From the NCBI GenBank assembly GCA_020638795.1, contig JACKHW010000008.1:1-64000 (forward strand): DNA of 64,000 bases. Direction: 5' to 3'. Under the pieces are notes generated by a model. It was not told where the DNA came from and made no database searches. It saw only the letters and a list, made by a program, of their open reading frames with translations. Numbering within the stretch: the first letter of the stretch is position 1; each line of letters opens with the position of its first letter. The position numbers were made by a program, and so were the translations under genes. Source of the stretch: Planctomycetota bacterium. GTDB lineage: Bacteria > Planctomycetota > UBA1135 > GCA-002748355. This document shows, one piece after another, positions 8,941-17,692 of the stretch.

Positions 8941-11460
8941 TCAGCGAGAATATCGAAAGCGTATGGTCGCGATCTCGCGCGGACCCAGTTCCAGCAAGTA
9001 TGCGTTGCGCGTCGAGCGATCGCGCTCGAGTTCGAACTGAGCTTCGCCGAGCGGGCTGCCCTTGGTCACGCGGTCGACCGGGCAAGGGAAGGCGATCCGT
9101 ACCGCGGTCCGAACTCCGTCGATCTCGACGAGCCGCGCGACCCACGGTCCACCGTGGTCGGTGTCGTCGTCGTCGCGATAGGTCGTGTCGCCGGTCAGTA
9201 GTTCGGCGATCCGCTCGTCCTCGCGGAACAGCGCGGTCAACAACGCATGTTCTCCGTCGACCTTGAGCGCTCCGAAGCGGTCCGGAAGCTGTCCGTCTCC
9301 GTGACGCCCGCGAAGTGCTTGGAGAGGACTGCGATGCTCGGAAGCGAGCCGGGCGCGTTGTTCGTTCGTGAGCGGGCCGTGTGGCATCAGCGCGAATGTG
9401 CTCTCGAACGTGTCGATCCACGAACCAAGGGCATCCCACATCGAGAGGATGGCACGAGCGCCTTCGCGCTCCGCGACGAATCCCTGTCCTCCGTCGTGCA
9501 TGTAGAGCAAGCCGCGTCCTGTCTGTGGTTCGACGAGATCGACGAAGCTCGCCGCGGTGAACGGAGCGAGGATCTTCTCTTCGACCTTGCCGCTCGTTCC
9601 CGTGTAGCGAAGCGTATGGGCTTTGCGTGGGTCGATCGCGTCGACGTGGTAGGGCGTGTCGACGATGCGTCGTGGAGCGGCACCGAGTTTGGCGACGAGG
9701 CGCATGCCGAACGCGTCACGCGTGTATGTGCCGCTACTGGTGTCGCCGTAGTCGTCGTCGACCTCGGGTCTGCAACCCGGTCGCGGCAAGTCGCGCGCCG
9801 CCGCGTGGATCACGATGCGCGACGGGTTCTCTCGGATCTCGAGGCGCAGTTCGATCTTGCCGCGCTTGCCGTGGCGATCGATCTTGATGCCGTAGATGTC
9901 GCTACGGACTTCGACGAAGTCCTCGAAGCGCTCGACACCGTCGTCGTTCCGCAACTCGAACGCGAGTAGCTCCTGCTTCGGCGCGAGCATCCCTTGCGGG
10001 AAGTCCTCACTGAAGATCTGTGTGATCACGCCGCGCTTGCGGTGGATCTTGACGCGCAACCCGGCGGCAGAGACGACGAGTTCATCGTCTTCGGGAGCGA
10101 GGCGCAGGCGTGCGCTCTGCGCGTTCACGAGCGAGTCGACGCTCTCGTTGGGCAACGCGAGCCATCCCATCGCGGGTACCGTGGCAGTCCGGCCGCCATC
10201 CAACGGGACATTTCGTTCCCAGCCGAGCGAGTTGAGGACGACGCTTCCGTTCTTGTCGCCCGGAACGCGGCGCGTGAGCTTGGCTTCGAGTCGTCGTCGA
10301 ACTTCGTCGACGAGACTCTGTGCACGCGTGACGTCGGCGATCGCGATCCCCGCGAAGTTGTGCTCGCGCTCGCGAACCTCCTGATGCTGTGCCGACAGGA
10401 GGCCACGCCACGCCTCGCCCAGCTCCCAGTGCGGATACGAGCCGGTGTCGTCGCGCTTGCCGAGGAAGGGTTGGAGCGAAGCGAGCGCTTCGATGTCAAG
10501 CAGCGCGCGTTCCAGTCGACTGCACGCGCGTAGGATCCTGTCACCGTTGATACCGAGGAGCTGTCCGTGCCAAGTCGAGTCCGCGGTGAGCTCCACGTCT
10601 GGCAACGACGACGGATCCGCTTCGATGCTCTTCGCGCTGAGCTGCAGGATCGTTCGCGGCAATGTCGCGCAATCGCGTGTGAGATCGTGGGCACGTGCAC
10701 TGTCGTGAATTGCCTGCGCAATCGTCTCGCGCGCACCCGTAGCGCGTTCGTCGAGCGTCGTCGGAACCCAAGTGGCCACGATCGCGGACGTGCCACCGTC
10801 GGCGGACTGTACGGCGCGTTCGAGAGCCTCTTGGACCTGCATCGGCAACACGCCCGCTGTCTTGGAGCGAGCGACCGTAGCGATCTTCGTGCCGTCGGCG
10901 CCGATCCACGAGAAGACGGCGTCGTCCATCTGAGGTGTGACCGAGTTCGTTCGCGTGCGGCCGGTCACGAGCACGACTCCCTCGATCCCGCACGATCGCA
11001 ACAACTGTGGTTCTTGCGGCCACACGTCGTAGTGACGCAGCCAATGCGTGATCGCGGGGGAGCACGCGAGGCGCATGAAGGTCGAAGCACCGAGGCAACG
11101 ATTGCGCAGGTTGGCTTCTCCGCCGGCGAGAAGGCCGTTGATGGATGCGTACGTTCCGCCGACGAGCTCGATCTTTCCCTCGACGATGGCCTCGACGAGA
11201 CCGCCGGTCACGTCCGGGCTGTCGAGTGCAAGGGCGGCGAACGTCAAAGCGTCGGTCGACAACGCGAACGGGAGGTTCGAGTGAAGTGCCCACTGCAACG
11301 TCGCTTCGATCTCGGCGGCGAGTGCAGAACCTCGCCACAGCCCGGACGGCGCGTGTCCGGAGACGGCGAGTAACGCCCGGACGGTCGGCGTACGTGCGCC
11401 GGACGAGCTATCCTTCTCGCATCTCAAGGTGGTCGATCGAGAACCGAAGGAGTCGCCCAT
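8941..11460 (-). CDS. Glycoside hydrolase family 38-like protein (alpha-mannosidase fold)
   Basis: A cytoplasmic protein of about 839 residues related to GH38 alpha-mannosidases. Recognisable blocks are HYDVWPQEPQLLRSCGI, which aligns with the nucleophile region (D-x-F-G-x-x-x-Q-x-P), FSWIGADGTKI, and the helical bundle GEAWRGLLSAQHQEVRER. A large beta-sandwich C-terminal half includes GLLYMHDGGQGF. The usual metal-binding His-x-Asp near the N-terminus is replaced by SGHAPSGLW, so catalysis by the standard route is doubtful. I chose the ATG at 11460, which has GAGGG just upstream. A TTG at 11427 is the alternative. The ATG overlaps the start codon of the divergent gene at 11459. No signal peptide is seen. 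Confidence 0.72.
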   Translation of the reverse strand: MGDSFGSRSTTLRCEKDSSSGARTPTVRALLAVSGHAPSGLWRGSALAAEIEATLQWALHSNLPFALSTDALTFAALALDSPDVTGGLVEAIVEGKIELVGGTYASINGLLAGGEANLRNRCLGASTFMRLACSPAITHWLRHYDVWPQEPQLLRSCGIEGVVLVTGRTRTNSVTPQMDDAVFSWIGADGTKIATVARSKTAGVLPMQVQEALERAVQSADGGTSAIVATWVPTTLDERATGARETIAQAIHDSARAHDLTRDCATLPRTILQLSAKSIEADPSSLPDVELTADSTWHGQLLGINGDRILRACSRLERALLDIEALASLQPFLGKRDDTGSYPHWELGEAWRGLLSAQHQEVREREHNFAGIAIADVTRAQSLVDEVRRRLEAKLTRRVPGDKNGSVVLNSLGWERNVPLDGGRTATVPAMGWLALPNESVDSLVNAQSARLRLAPEDDELVVSAAGLRVKIHRKRGVITQIFSEDFPQGMLAPKQELLAFELRNDDGVERFEDFVEVRSDIYGIKIDRHGKRGKIELRLEIRENPSRIVIHAAARDLPRPGCRPEVDDDYGDTSSGTYTRDAFGMRLVAKLGAAPRRIVDTPYHVDAIDPRKAHTLRYTGTSGKVEEKILAPFTAASFVDLVEPQTGRGLLYMHDGGQGFVAEREGARAILSMWDALGSWIDTFESTFALMPHGPLTNEQRARLASEHRSPLQALRGRHGDGQLPDRFGALKVDGEHALLTALFREDERIAELLTGDTTYRDDDDTDHGGPWVARLVEIDGVRTAVRIAFPCPVDRVTKGSPLGEAQFELERDRSTRNAYLLELGPREIATIRFRYSR

Positions 11461-11953
11461 GTCCCTCATTCCGCGAATCTTGGCCATGCTGTTCATTTCG
11501 GCAGCAAGCGTGACCGGGCAAGAGGCCGGAATTCGCTTCTATGGCACTCCGTGCAACGACACCGTCAACCCGGTGCCCGTCTTGTTCCGCTACGAGGGGT
11601 CGCCGAAGCTGGGTGCCAGTGTCGCGATCATCAACACCGGCCACTACACGAACCGTGTCATCTCGCAGACGGCTTACATCACCCTCGGATTCTCGGACAA
11701 GAGAATCGCGGCGTTCGCCCTGCCATTCGACCTGTCGTTGATTCCCTTGACACCGCGGTCGTGCGGATCGCTGCTCACATCGACGGACTTGATCGCTTTC
11801 GGTGGGGCGCGATTCGTGTTCACCGTGCCCAACGATGCTCGCTTGCTCGGAGCTCGGTTCTACCAGCAGATTCTCGAACTCCGATGCAACCTACAGCGAC
11901 GAGAGTGCTACTGGGCAGCCTCCATGGGGGCCGAGGTGACGATCGGAACTTGA
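11459..11953 (+). CDS. Small secreted protein consisting mainly of the shared C-terminal domain
   Basis: A 164-residue protein with a signal peptide (MSLIPRILAMLFISAASVTGQ) and then a single beta-rich domain. AAGGAG at 11447-11452, six bases before the ATG, decides the start. The mature part begins GIRFYGTPCND, passes GSPKLGASV and ITLGFSD, and ends PNDARLLGARFYQQ...MGAEVTIG. The same pattern closes the large protein at 54164 (GTPELGAKV, LTLGFS, LGLKFYTQY, SNMITTTVGG). Shorter resemblances occur at 24274 and 7609. Six cysteines may form disulfides. It lies head-to-head with the GH38-like gene and 33 bases before the fusion sulfatase gene. I do not recognise a named family. Confidence 0.82.
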   Translation: MSLIPRILAMLFISAASVTGQEAGIRFYGTPCNDTVNPVPVLFRYEGSPKLGASVAIINTGHYTNRVISQTAYITLGFSDKRIAAFALPFDLSLIPLTPRSCGSLLTSTDLIAFGGARFVFTVPNDARLLGARFYQQILELRCNLQRRECYWAASMGAEVTIGT

Positions 11954-11986
11954 CGATCCGCTGAGGCGCGGCGCAGGATCTCGCGT

Positions 11987-14900
11987 ATGAGATCCGTCGC
12001 TCCCGCTAGATTGCGCCCGCTCGTCCTCGGCGGCTACTGGTTGGCATTCGCAGTTTGCAGTTCGGGTGCGAGCCTTGGCACGCGTGCACAAGCTCCGTCG
12101 CCTCACTTCCACTACGACAGTGCGACGGCCGACTTGTCGTGCGAGATGCTCGGGACTCCTGATGCATACGAGCCCGACGTCGAACGTATCGATTCGGATC
12201 GTCTCGCATACGTCTGGCTCGAGCACGATCCGGGCAACGGCGACGTCATCATGTTCGCCACCTGCGATTCGAGTGATGTCGTCGGATCCGGCACTGCCTT
12301 GACCGCTCCACGCGCTCGTTATCGGCGTCCGACGCTCACTCGAACCAAGGCTGGTACGTTGTACGTCGGTGTCGAACGAGAAGATCCGACCACGCGAGAG
12401 TGGGCCATCTTCTTGTCGAAGATCGAAGCCGACGGCACCGAGCTCGATTGGCAACGCGTCGACGACTCGAGCTCGATGTCGATTCATCACGCACTCACGA
12501 GCGTCGGTGACGACGATGTCGCGGTCGTGTGGCAACGCCTCGTCGATGGTCAGTGGGACATCGTGTTTCGTGCCTACGACGGTCGTGCTTGGGGGACGAT
12601 CGAGGTCGTTTCCGGATCTCCTCACAATGAGCGAGCACCTGCGATCGCTGCTTCGATAGAAGGCAAGATCTACGTAGTCTGGGACGGCTACACCGGCGAG
12701 AGCCACGATGTGTTCGTACGAGTCCGCGATCACGACCGGTGGCTGGAGACGCGAGTACTCGGTGGAAGCGCGACGTTCGAAGCACGTGCAGCGGTCGCCG
12801 CCTCGACGTTCGCGGAACGCGTCTTCGTAGCGTGGGAAGAAGGCGGCGCGAACTGGGGCAGGCCGTATCGAGGGAAGAAAGACGACTGGAACAACGCGAC
12901 GGACGAGCGTGGTCCGTTACATCGCACTCGCCGCATCCACGTCGTCGAGTTCGGCGCCGATACGAAGGCTGCGCAACCGCGCACGGTCGTCATGCCCCAG
13001 TTCGACCTGGCCGTTGCCAATCCCATCGGTTCCGAGCCTGAGGAGCGTCGCTCTGGAACCGACTTGCTTGGCGTGTTCTACGAATGCCCCCGGTTGGCCG
13101 TCGATGACGACGGAAACCCTTGGCTCGCCTATCGGCATTATTACGAGTCCCAACTCGCGCATGTCGAGCCGACCGCGCACCACATCGAGGAGGGATTTCG
13201 GGTTCATCTCGTCGCGCTCGATCGCCCTCAGGAGCGCTATTCGTTTCCCTGTCACCAGCGCGACGGAATGCAAAGGCTCGAGATCACCGGTCTCAAGTGC
13301 GGAGTCGCGCTCGCATGGCACACGGGAAGAACGGATCGAAAGAACGACAAGCGTCCGCGTGGAGTCGCTGCAGCCGTTCATGCACCGAGCGACGTTGGCG
13401 GCAAGAACGCGGTCGTGCAGGCACCATTTCAGTTGCCGATCGCGGGTCGAGTCGCTGCTCCCCAGATCCGGCGCGTGAAACGCAGGTTGGGTCGAACCGA
13501 GTTCGAACTCGTCTTCGGCGACCTACATCGACACACCGATCTGTCGCTTTGTTTCCCGTTCTACGACGGAACGCTCGACGACACGTATCGATATGCTGAG
13601 GATGTCGCACAGCTCGACTTCCTCGGAATCACGGACCACACGCGTGACATCGCACGCGGCAATGTCGCTTCGCAGCTTTGGCAGCGTTGCTTGTCCGAGG
13701 TGACTCGTAATCGACTTGGAAATCGTTTCGTGCCGTTCTTCTCCTACGAACGCAGTCACGGCGATACGGATCACAACGTCATTTCCTTGCGGGACGACAT
13801 GCTCGAGAACTTCCCGCCACCGCTCCCGAAGTTCTGGGAGAAGATCGCCGATGCGGACACCTTCACGATTCCGCACAACCCGCTGATTGGGAAGATCTGG
13901 AAGTATCACGATGACGCAAAGCGGCCGTTGTTGGAGGTCTATCAAGGATTTCGTGACGAGTCGATCGAGGAGCACGCGCATGCCGGCCTCGAGAAGGGAT
14001 ACCACTTCGGTTTCATCGCTAGCAGCGACCACATGTCGACGAGCTCCAGCTACGCCGGTGTGTGGACACCCTCACGCGATCGAGAGTCGATCTTTCGTGC
14101 TCTCCAGGCGCGACGTACGTTCGGCGCTACGTCCAAGATCGAAGTCGTACTGACGTCTGGTGAACACGTGATGGGCGAACGATTCGACGTGAACGCCCCA
14201 CCTCTCGTGGCGTTACATGTCGTCGGTACTGCACCCATCGCCAAGGTCTCGTACTGTGTCGATGGTGTGATCAGGTCGACTCTCGATGTCGAAGGTTCGC
14301 GTGCGCAGCTCGACGTCGAATACCAAGTCGAGCAGGCGACGCCGGGAGAACATTGGGTCTATGCCCTCATCACTCAGAACGATGGGAACCGCGCTTGGAC
14401 GTCGCCGCTGTGGTTCACGATTCCCGAGGCAGAGCCTCCAGTGTTGCCGACGTCGATTCCTGCGATGCAGGATGAGCGAGAGCCAACGACGACACGAGAC
14501 CCGAAGCGGCCCAACATCGTATTGATCGTCGCGGACGACCTCGGGTGGCGCGACCTGTCGTGTCAAGGTAGTGCGTACTACGAGACGCCCAACATCGATC
14601 GACTCGCGTCGCAAGGCATGCGGTTCACGAATGCGTATGCCAACGGACCGAACTGTGCACCAACACGCGCTTCGTTGATGACCGGGTTGTACACACCTCG
14701 ACACGGCATCTACACCGTGGGAAGTTCCAAACGCGGACAGAGCCGATTTCGAAAGCTCGTCCCGACCGAGAACAAGACCGAGCTCGCGAACGAGAGCATC
14801 ACTTTGCCCGAAGTCTTGAAGACTCGGGGCTATCGAACTGGCCTGTTCGGGAAGTGGCATCTCGGTGAAGACCCGCGCACCCAAGGGTTCGACGTGAATG

Positions 14901-15808
14901 TCGGCGGGACGTCGAAAGGCCATCCCGCGAGCTACACGAGTCCGTATCAGAACAAAGCGCTGCCCGATGGCGAGGACGGCGAGTACTTGACCGACCGCCT
15001 CACGAGCGAGGCGTGTGCCTTCGTGCGCAAGAACGCTCATCGTCCGTTCTTCTGCTACTTGCCTTACTACGCCGTGCACACTCCGATTCAGCCGAAGGCA
15101 GGAATGGCGGCGAAGTATCGCGACAAGAAAGCCAGCGACGGACAGAGCAATGCGCGCTATGCGGCCATGATCTCGACGCTCGACGAAAACGTCGGGCGCG
15201 TTCTCGCGACGCTCGACGAGGCCGGGATCGCGGACGACACGATCGTCATCTTCGTTTCGGACAATGGCGGTGTCGCGCGGATCACGTCCAACCAGCCACT
15301 ACGTGGCGGCAAGGGGATGCTCTACGAAGGGGGGATCCGAGTTCCGTGGATCGTGCGATTCCCGGGCGTGGTCGAGCCTGGTACGACGAACGATACGCCA
15401 GTCATCACGAGTGATCTGCTGGCGACTCTGGCAGCGATTGCCGGCGTGGCGGAGAAGGACATGCCGCAAACGGACGGTGTCGACCTCGGTCCCGTTCTTC
15501 GTGGCCGCAGCCGCGATACACGAATCTTGGCATGGCACTTTCCGGCCTACCTCGAGGCAGATGCGAAGCAGGGCACTTGGCGCTCGACTCCCGCATCGGC
15601 ACTTCGCCATGGACGGTACAAACTCCTGCACTTCTTCGAGGATGGTCGGCTCGAACTCTACGACCTCGAGAGCGACGCTTCCGAATCGAACGACATCGCG
15701 CAGCGCGAGCCCGGGGTCGTCGTCGACCTCGAAGCGATGCTTGCGAAGTGGCGTTTGGATCTCGATGCACCGATTCCTTCCGAACGGGAACCGGACTACG
15801 GCAAGTAA
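11987..15808 (+). CDS. Fusion protein: propeller-like region, PHP/DUF3604 domain and sulfatase
   Basis: A secreted protein of 1273 residues. After an N-terminal signal-like segment (to about residue 36), residues 40-480 hold repeated blade-like stretches (AYVWLE, AVVWQRL, IYVVWDGY, VFVAWEEG). This suggests a beta-propeller. Residues 508-800 match a DUF3604/PHP-type metallohydrolase: FGDLHRHTDLS (His514, His516), FLGITDH, FTIPHNP and IASSDHMS. Residues 841-1270 are a complete sulfatase starting RPNIVLIVADDLGW. It carries signature CAPTR with Cys890 for formylglycine, GKWHLGEDP and FVSDNGGV. The joins are in one open frame with no gap, and AGGA lies before the ATG. Fusion implies that the two hydrolases act on one substrate, but that substrate is unknown. 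Both active sites look intact. Confidence 0.9.
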   Translation: MRSVAPARLRPLVLGGYWLAFAVCSSGASLGTRAQAPSPHFHYDSATADLSCEMLGTPDAYEPDVERIDSDRLAYVWLEHDPGNGDVIMFATCDSSDVVGSGTALTAPRARYRRPTLTRTKAGTLYVGVEREDPTTREWAIFLSKIEADGTELDWQRVDDSSSMSIHHALTSVGDDDVAVVWQRLVDGQWDIVFRAYDGRAWGTIEVVSGSPHNERAPAIAASIEGKIYVVWDGYTGESHDVFVRVRDHDRWLETRVLGGSATFEARAAVAASTFAERVFVAWEEGGANWGRPYRGKKDDWNNATDERGPLHRTRRIHVVEFGADTKAAQPRTVVMPQFDLAVANPIGSEPEERRSGTDLLGVFYECPRLAVDDDGNPWLAYRHYYESQLAHVEPTAHHIEEGFRVHLVALDRPQERYSFPCHQRDGMQRLEITGLKCGVALAWHTGRTDRKNDKRPRGVAAAVHAPSDVGGKNAVVQAPFQLPIAGRVAAPQIRRVKRRLGRTEFELVFGDLHRHTDLSLCFPFYDGTLDDTYRYAEDVAQLDFLGITDHTRDIARGNVASQLWQRCLSEVTRNRLGNRFVPFFSYERSHGDTDHNVISLRDDMLENFPPPLPKFWEKIADADTFTIPHNPLIGKIWKYHDDAKRPLLEVYQGFRDESIEEHAHAGLEKGYHFGFIASSDHMSTSSSYAGVWTPSRDRESIFRALQARRTFGATSKIEVVLTSGEHVMGERFDVNAPPLVALHVVGTAPIAKVSYCVDGVIRSTLDVEGSRAQLDVEYQVEQATPGEHWVYALITQNDGNRAWTSPLWFTIPEAEPPVLPTSIPAMQDEREPTTTRDPKRPNIVLIVADDLGWRDLSCQGSAYYETPNIDRLASQGMRFTNAYANGPNCAPTRASLMTGLYTPRHGIYTVGSSKRGQSRFRKLVPTENKTELANESITLPEVLKTRGYRTGLFGKWHLGEDPRTQGFDVNVGGTSKGHPASYTSPYQNKALPDGEDGEYLTDRLTSEACAFVRKNAHRPFFCYLPYYAVHTPIQPKAGMAAKYRDKKASDGQSNARYAAMISTLDENVGRVLATLDEAGIADDTIVIFVSDNGGVARITSNQPLRGGKGMLYEGGIRVPWIVRFPGVVEPGTTNDTPVITSDLLATLAAIAGVAEKDMPQTDGVDLGPVLRGRSRDTRILAWHFPAYLEADAKQGTWRSTPASALRHGRYKLLHFFEDGRLELYDLESDASESNDIAQREPGVVVDLEAMLAKWRLDLDAPIPSEREPDYGK

Positions 15809-15827
15809 GAACTCCGAACGTTGAGAA

Positions 15828-17663
15828 TCACAGTCCGAGCGCACGCCGCATCAGGCTGTGGAGCGCCGTGCTGTCGACGAACGCACCGCGGACGGGGTCG
15901 AGCGAGGCCTGGCTCGACAAGTCGTTGCTGAGCTTTCCGCGTAAGTACAGAGGTACGAGCTGATTGGAGTGTCCGAGGCTCTGCCATACCCAATGGACGA
16001 CTTCGCCACTGTCGATCTCGTCGTCGTTGTCGGCGTCGTCCCAACTGGCTCTGGTGCCGCGACCCTTGACCTGCTTTTCGAGAGCGAGTGTCGTCGAATC
16101 CACTCGCCCGATCGGTGTGCCTGGAAACGAGCCGTAGCCTGCAGACAGGAAACCGGTTTCGTGATCTCCAGTCACGATGAGGAGCGTGTTCTGCCAGTCC
16201 GAGTCATTGAGTGGTTCTTCGACCCAAGCTTCGACACGCTCGATCGCGGAATGAAACTCGCGCATTTCGCCGATCATCTCGCCGAGGCGATTGTCATGAC
16301 AAGCCCAATCGATCGCTCCGCCTTCGATGACGAGCAAGAATCCATTCGACTTCGCGACATCGCGCTGTGTGTTGCGCGTGAGCAACCGAAGGGCCGCGTC
16401 CGTCATCTGTGCGAGGGTCGGGTTCTCGGGCTCGAGTCCACTGCCGTCCGCCCGTGCGTACTCCATGTTTCCGGTCGAGCTCCCCCAGATTCCGGTCAAT
16501 CGTGAGATCTGTGGATCACTCGCGGCGGTCAGCAGCAGCGCGCCCGCGTCGACATGCCCCGTTTGGCGTTCGAAGAATCGCCACGCACCGGACGACGTAG
16601 TGTCCAGCCTCAGCTTCGCGATCATGTCGGGAGACACATAGATGTTGTTCGTCGCTCGATACCACGATGGGTGCCCTGCGCCGAGAACGACGTCTGCGCT
16701 CGGAGTGCTCGGGCCAAGGCCGCCGCTCCAAGCGATGTTCTTCGAAGACGTGCCCGTGGTGTTGGGGTCGCCGAACAGCATTTCGTCCGCGATCGCGTAG
16801 CCATGCAACCGGCTGGTGTTGTGCGCGAGAAACGCAGCGATCGTCGCATGACTGATCGGAACCGTCGTGACAGCGCCGCAACCGAAGCCAGCCGCTAGAG
16901 CCTCTTCGGCGACGGTCCGAAATCGTTGCGAGCCATCACCCGAGCAGGCGATCCTGCCGTTGCGCGTTTTCTGACCGCAGAACATCGCCGTCGACGATGC
17001 GGCGCTGTCCGTCGGTGTATCGACGAGATATCCGATGTCGTTCCATGCGCGAAGGATGTCGTATTCGCCCTTGGTCGCGTCGATCGTGTCCAGACTGAAA
17101 TTCGAGACATGAAGCGTGGCGTAGCCCGACGGTCCGTCGAACGGCGCTGGTGTGTTCGTGTACGACCGGGTCGCCTCGAGTTGTTGATTTCCCCAGCCAT
17201 CGGCGACCATGACGATGACGTGTTGTGGATCCTTCCGGATCGTGAACGAACTCGATGCGGCCTTTTCGACCTCGGGGCGATCCGTGGCGCTTGCGATCAG
17301 GCGGTAGTCGGTCCCGGGAGTGTCGACACGGAGACCCCCGAAGCGTGCGATGCCGGATGTCGCTGCCTTTTGCGTCACTCCGGACAGCGTCGCGACGTGT
17401 GTGGGCGACTCGATGCTTATCGAGACCTCTAACGTGGACGATCCATCGATCTCGAGTGTGTCACCGTCGAGTACGGCCACGCCAACCGTCGCCAACTCGC
17501 GATTCTGGCGAGTTCCAGACACGGGATCGATGCGCCACGCGAGGATCGGTGGCGCCTTCTTGATGCGTGTGTCGGGCGCTGCCGACGCGCCACCTTTGGA
17601 GCACGACGAGAACCCCGAGACCATGCCTACGAAGACGACAGCTGCGCGAATCGCGTTGTGCAT
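15828..17663 (-). CDS. Alkaline phosphatase family lipoprotein
   Basis: A 611-residue secreted phosphomonoesterase of the PhoA-type alkaline phosphatase family. The N-terminus reads MHNAIRAAVVFVGMVSGFSSC, so it is a likely lipoprotein with the lipobox Cys at residue 21. An Ig-like region (residues 40-165) precedes the catalytic domain, which begins HVIVMVADGWGNQQ (metal Asp). The nucleophile block DSAASSTAMFCGQKTRNG has the Ser at the expected place. VIEGGAIDWACHDN and VTGDHETG supply the remaining metal ligands. The ATG at 17663 is preferred because a longer frame to 17765 overlaps the upstream M14 gene. It converges on the fusion sulfatase gene, leaving 19 bases between them. It probably scavenges phosphate from organic esters. 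Confidence 0.9.
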   Translation of the reverse strand: MHNAIRAAVVFVGMVSGFSSCSKGGASAAPDTRIKKAPPILAWRIDPVSGTRQNRELATVGVAVLDGDTLEIDGSSTLEVSISIESPTHVATLSGVTQKAATSGIARFGGLRVDTPGTDYRLIASATDRPEVEKAASSSFTIRKDPQHVIVMVADGWGNQQLEATRSYTNTPAPFDGPSGYATLHVSNFSLDTIDATKGEYDILRAWNDIGYLVDTPTDSAASSTAMFCGQKTRNGRIACSGDGSQRFRTVAEEALAAGFGCGAVTTVPISHATIAAFLAHNTSRLHGYAIADEMLFGDPNTTGTSSKNIAWSGGLGPSTPSADVVLGAGHPSWYRATNNIYVSPDMIAKLRLDTTSSGAWRFFERQTGHVDAGALLLTAASDPQISRLTGIWGSSTGNMEYARADGSGLEPENPTLAQMTDAALRLLTRNTQRDVAKSNGFLLVIEGGAIDWACHDNRLGEMIGEMREFHSAIERVEAWVEEPLNDSDWQNTLLIVTGDHETGFLSAGYGSFPGTPIGRVDSTTLALEKQVKGRGTRASWDDADNDDEIDSGEVVHWVWQSLGHSNQLVPLYLRGKLSNDLSSQASLDPVRGAFVDSTALHSLMRRALGL

Positions 17664-17692
17664 GGTTCTGTACCATATCCGCGCGCTTCGTG

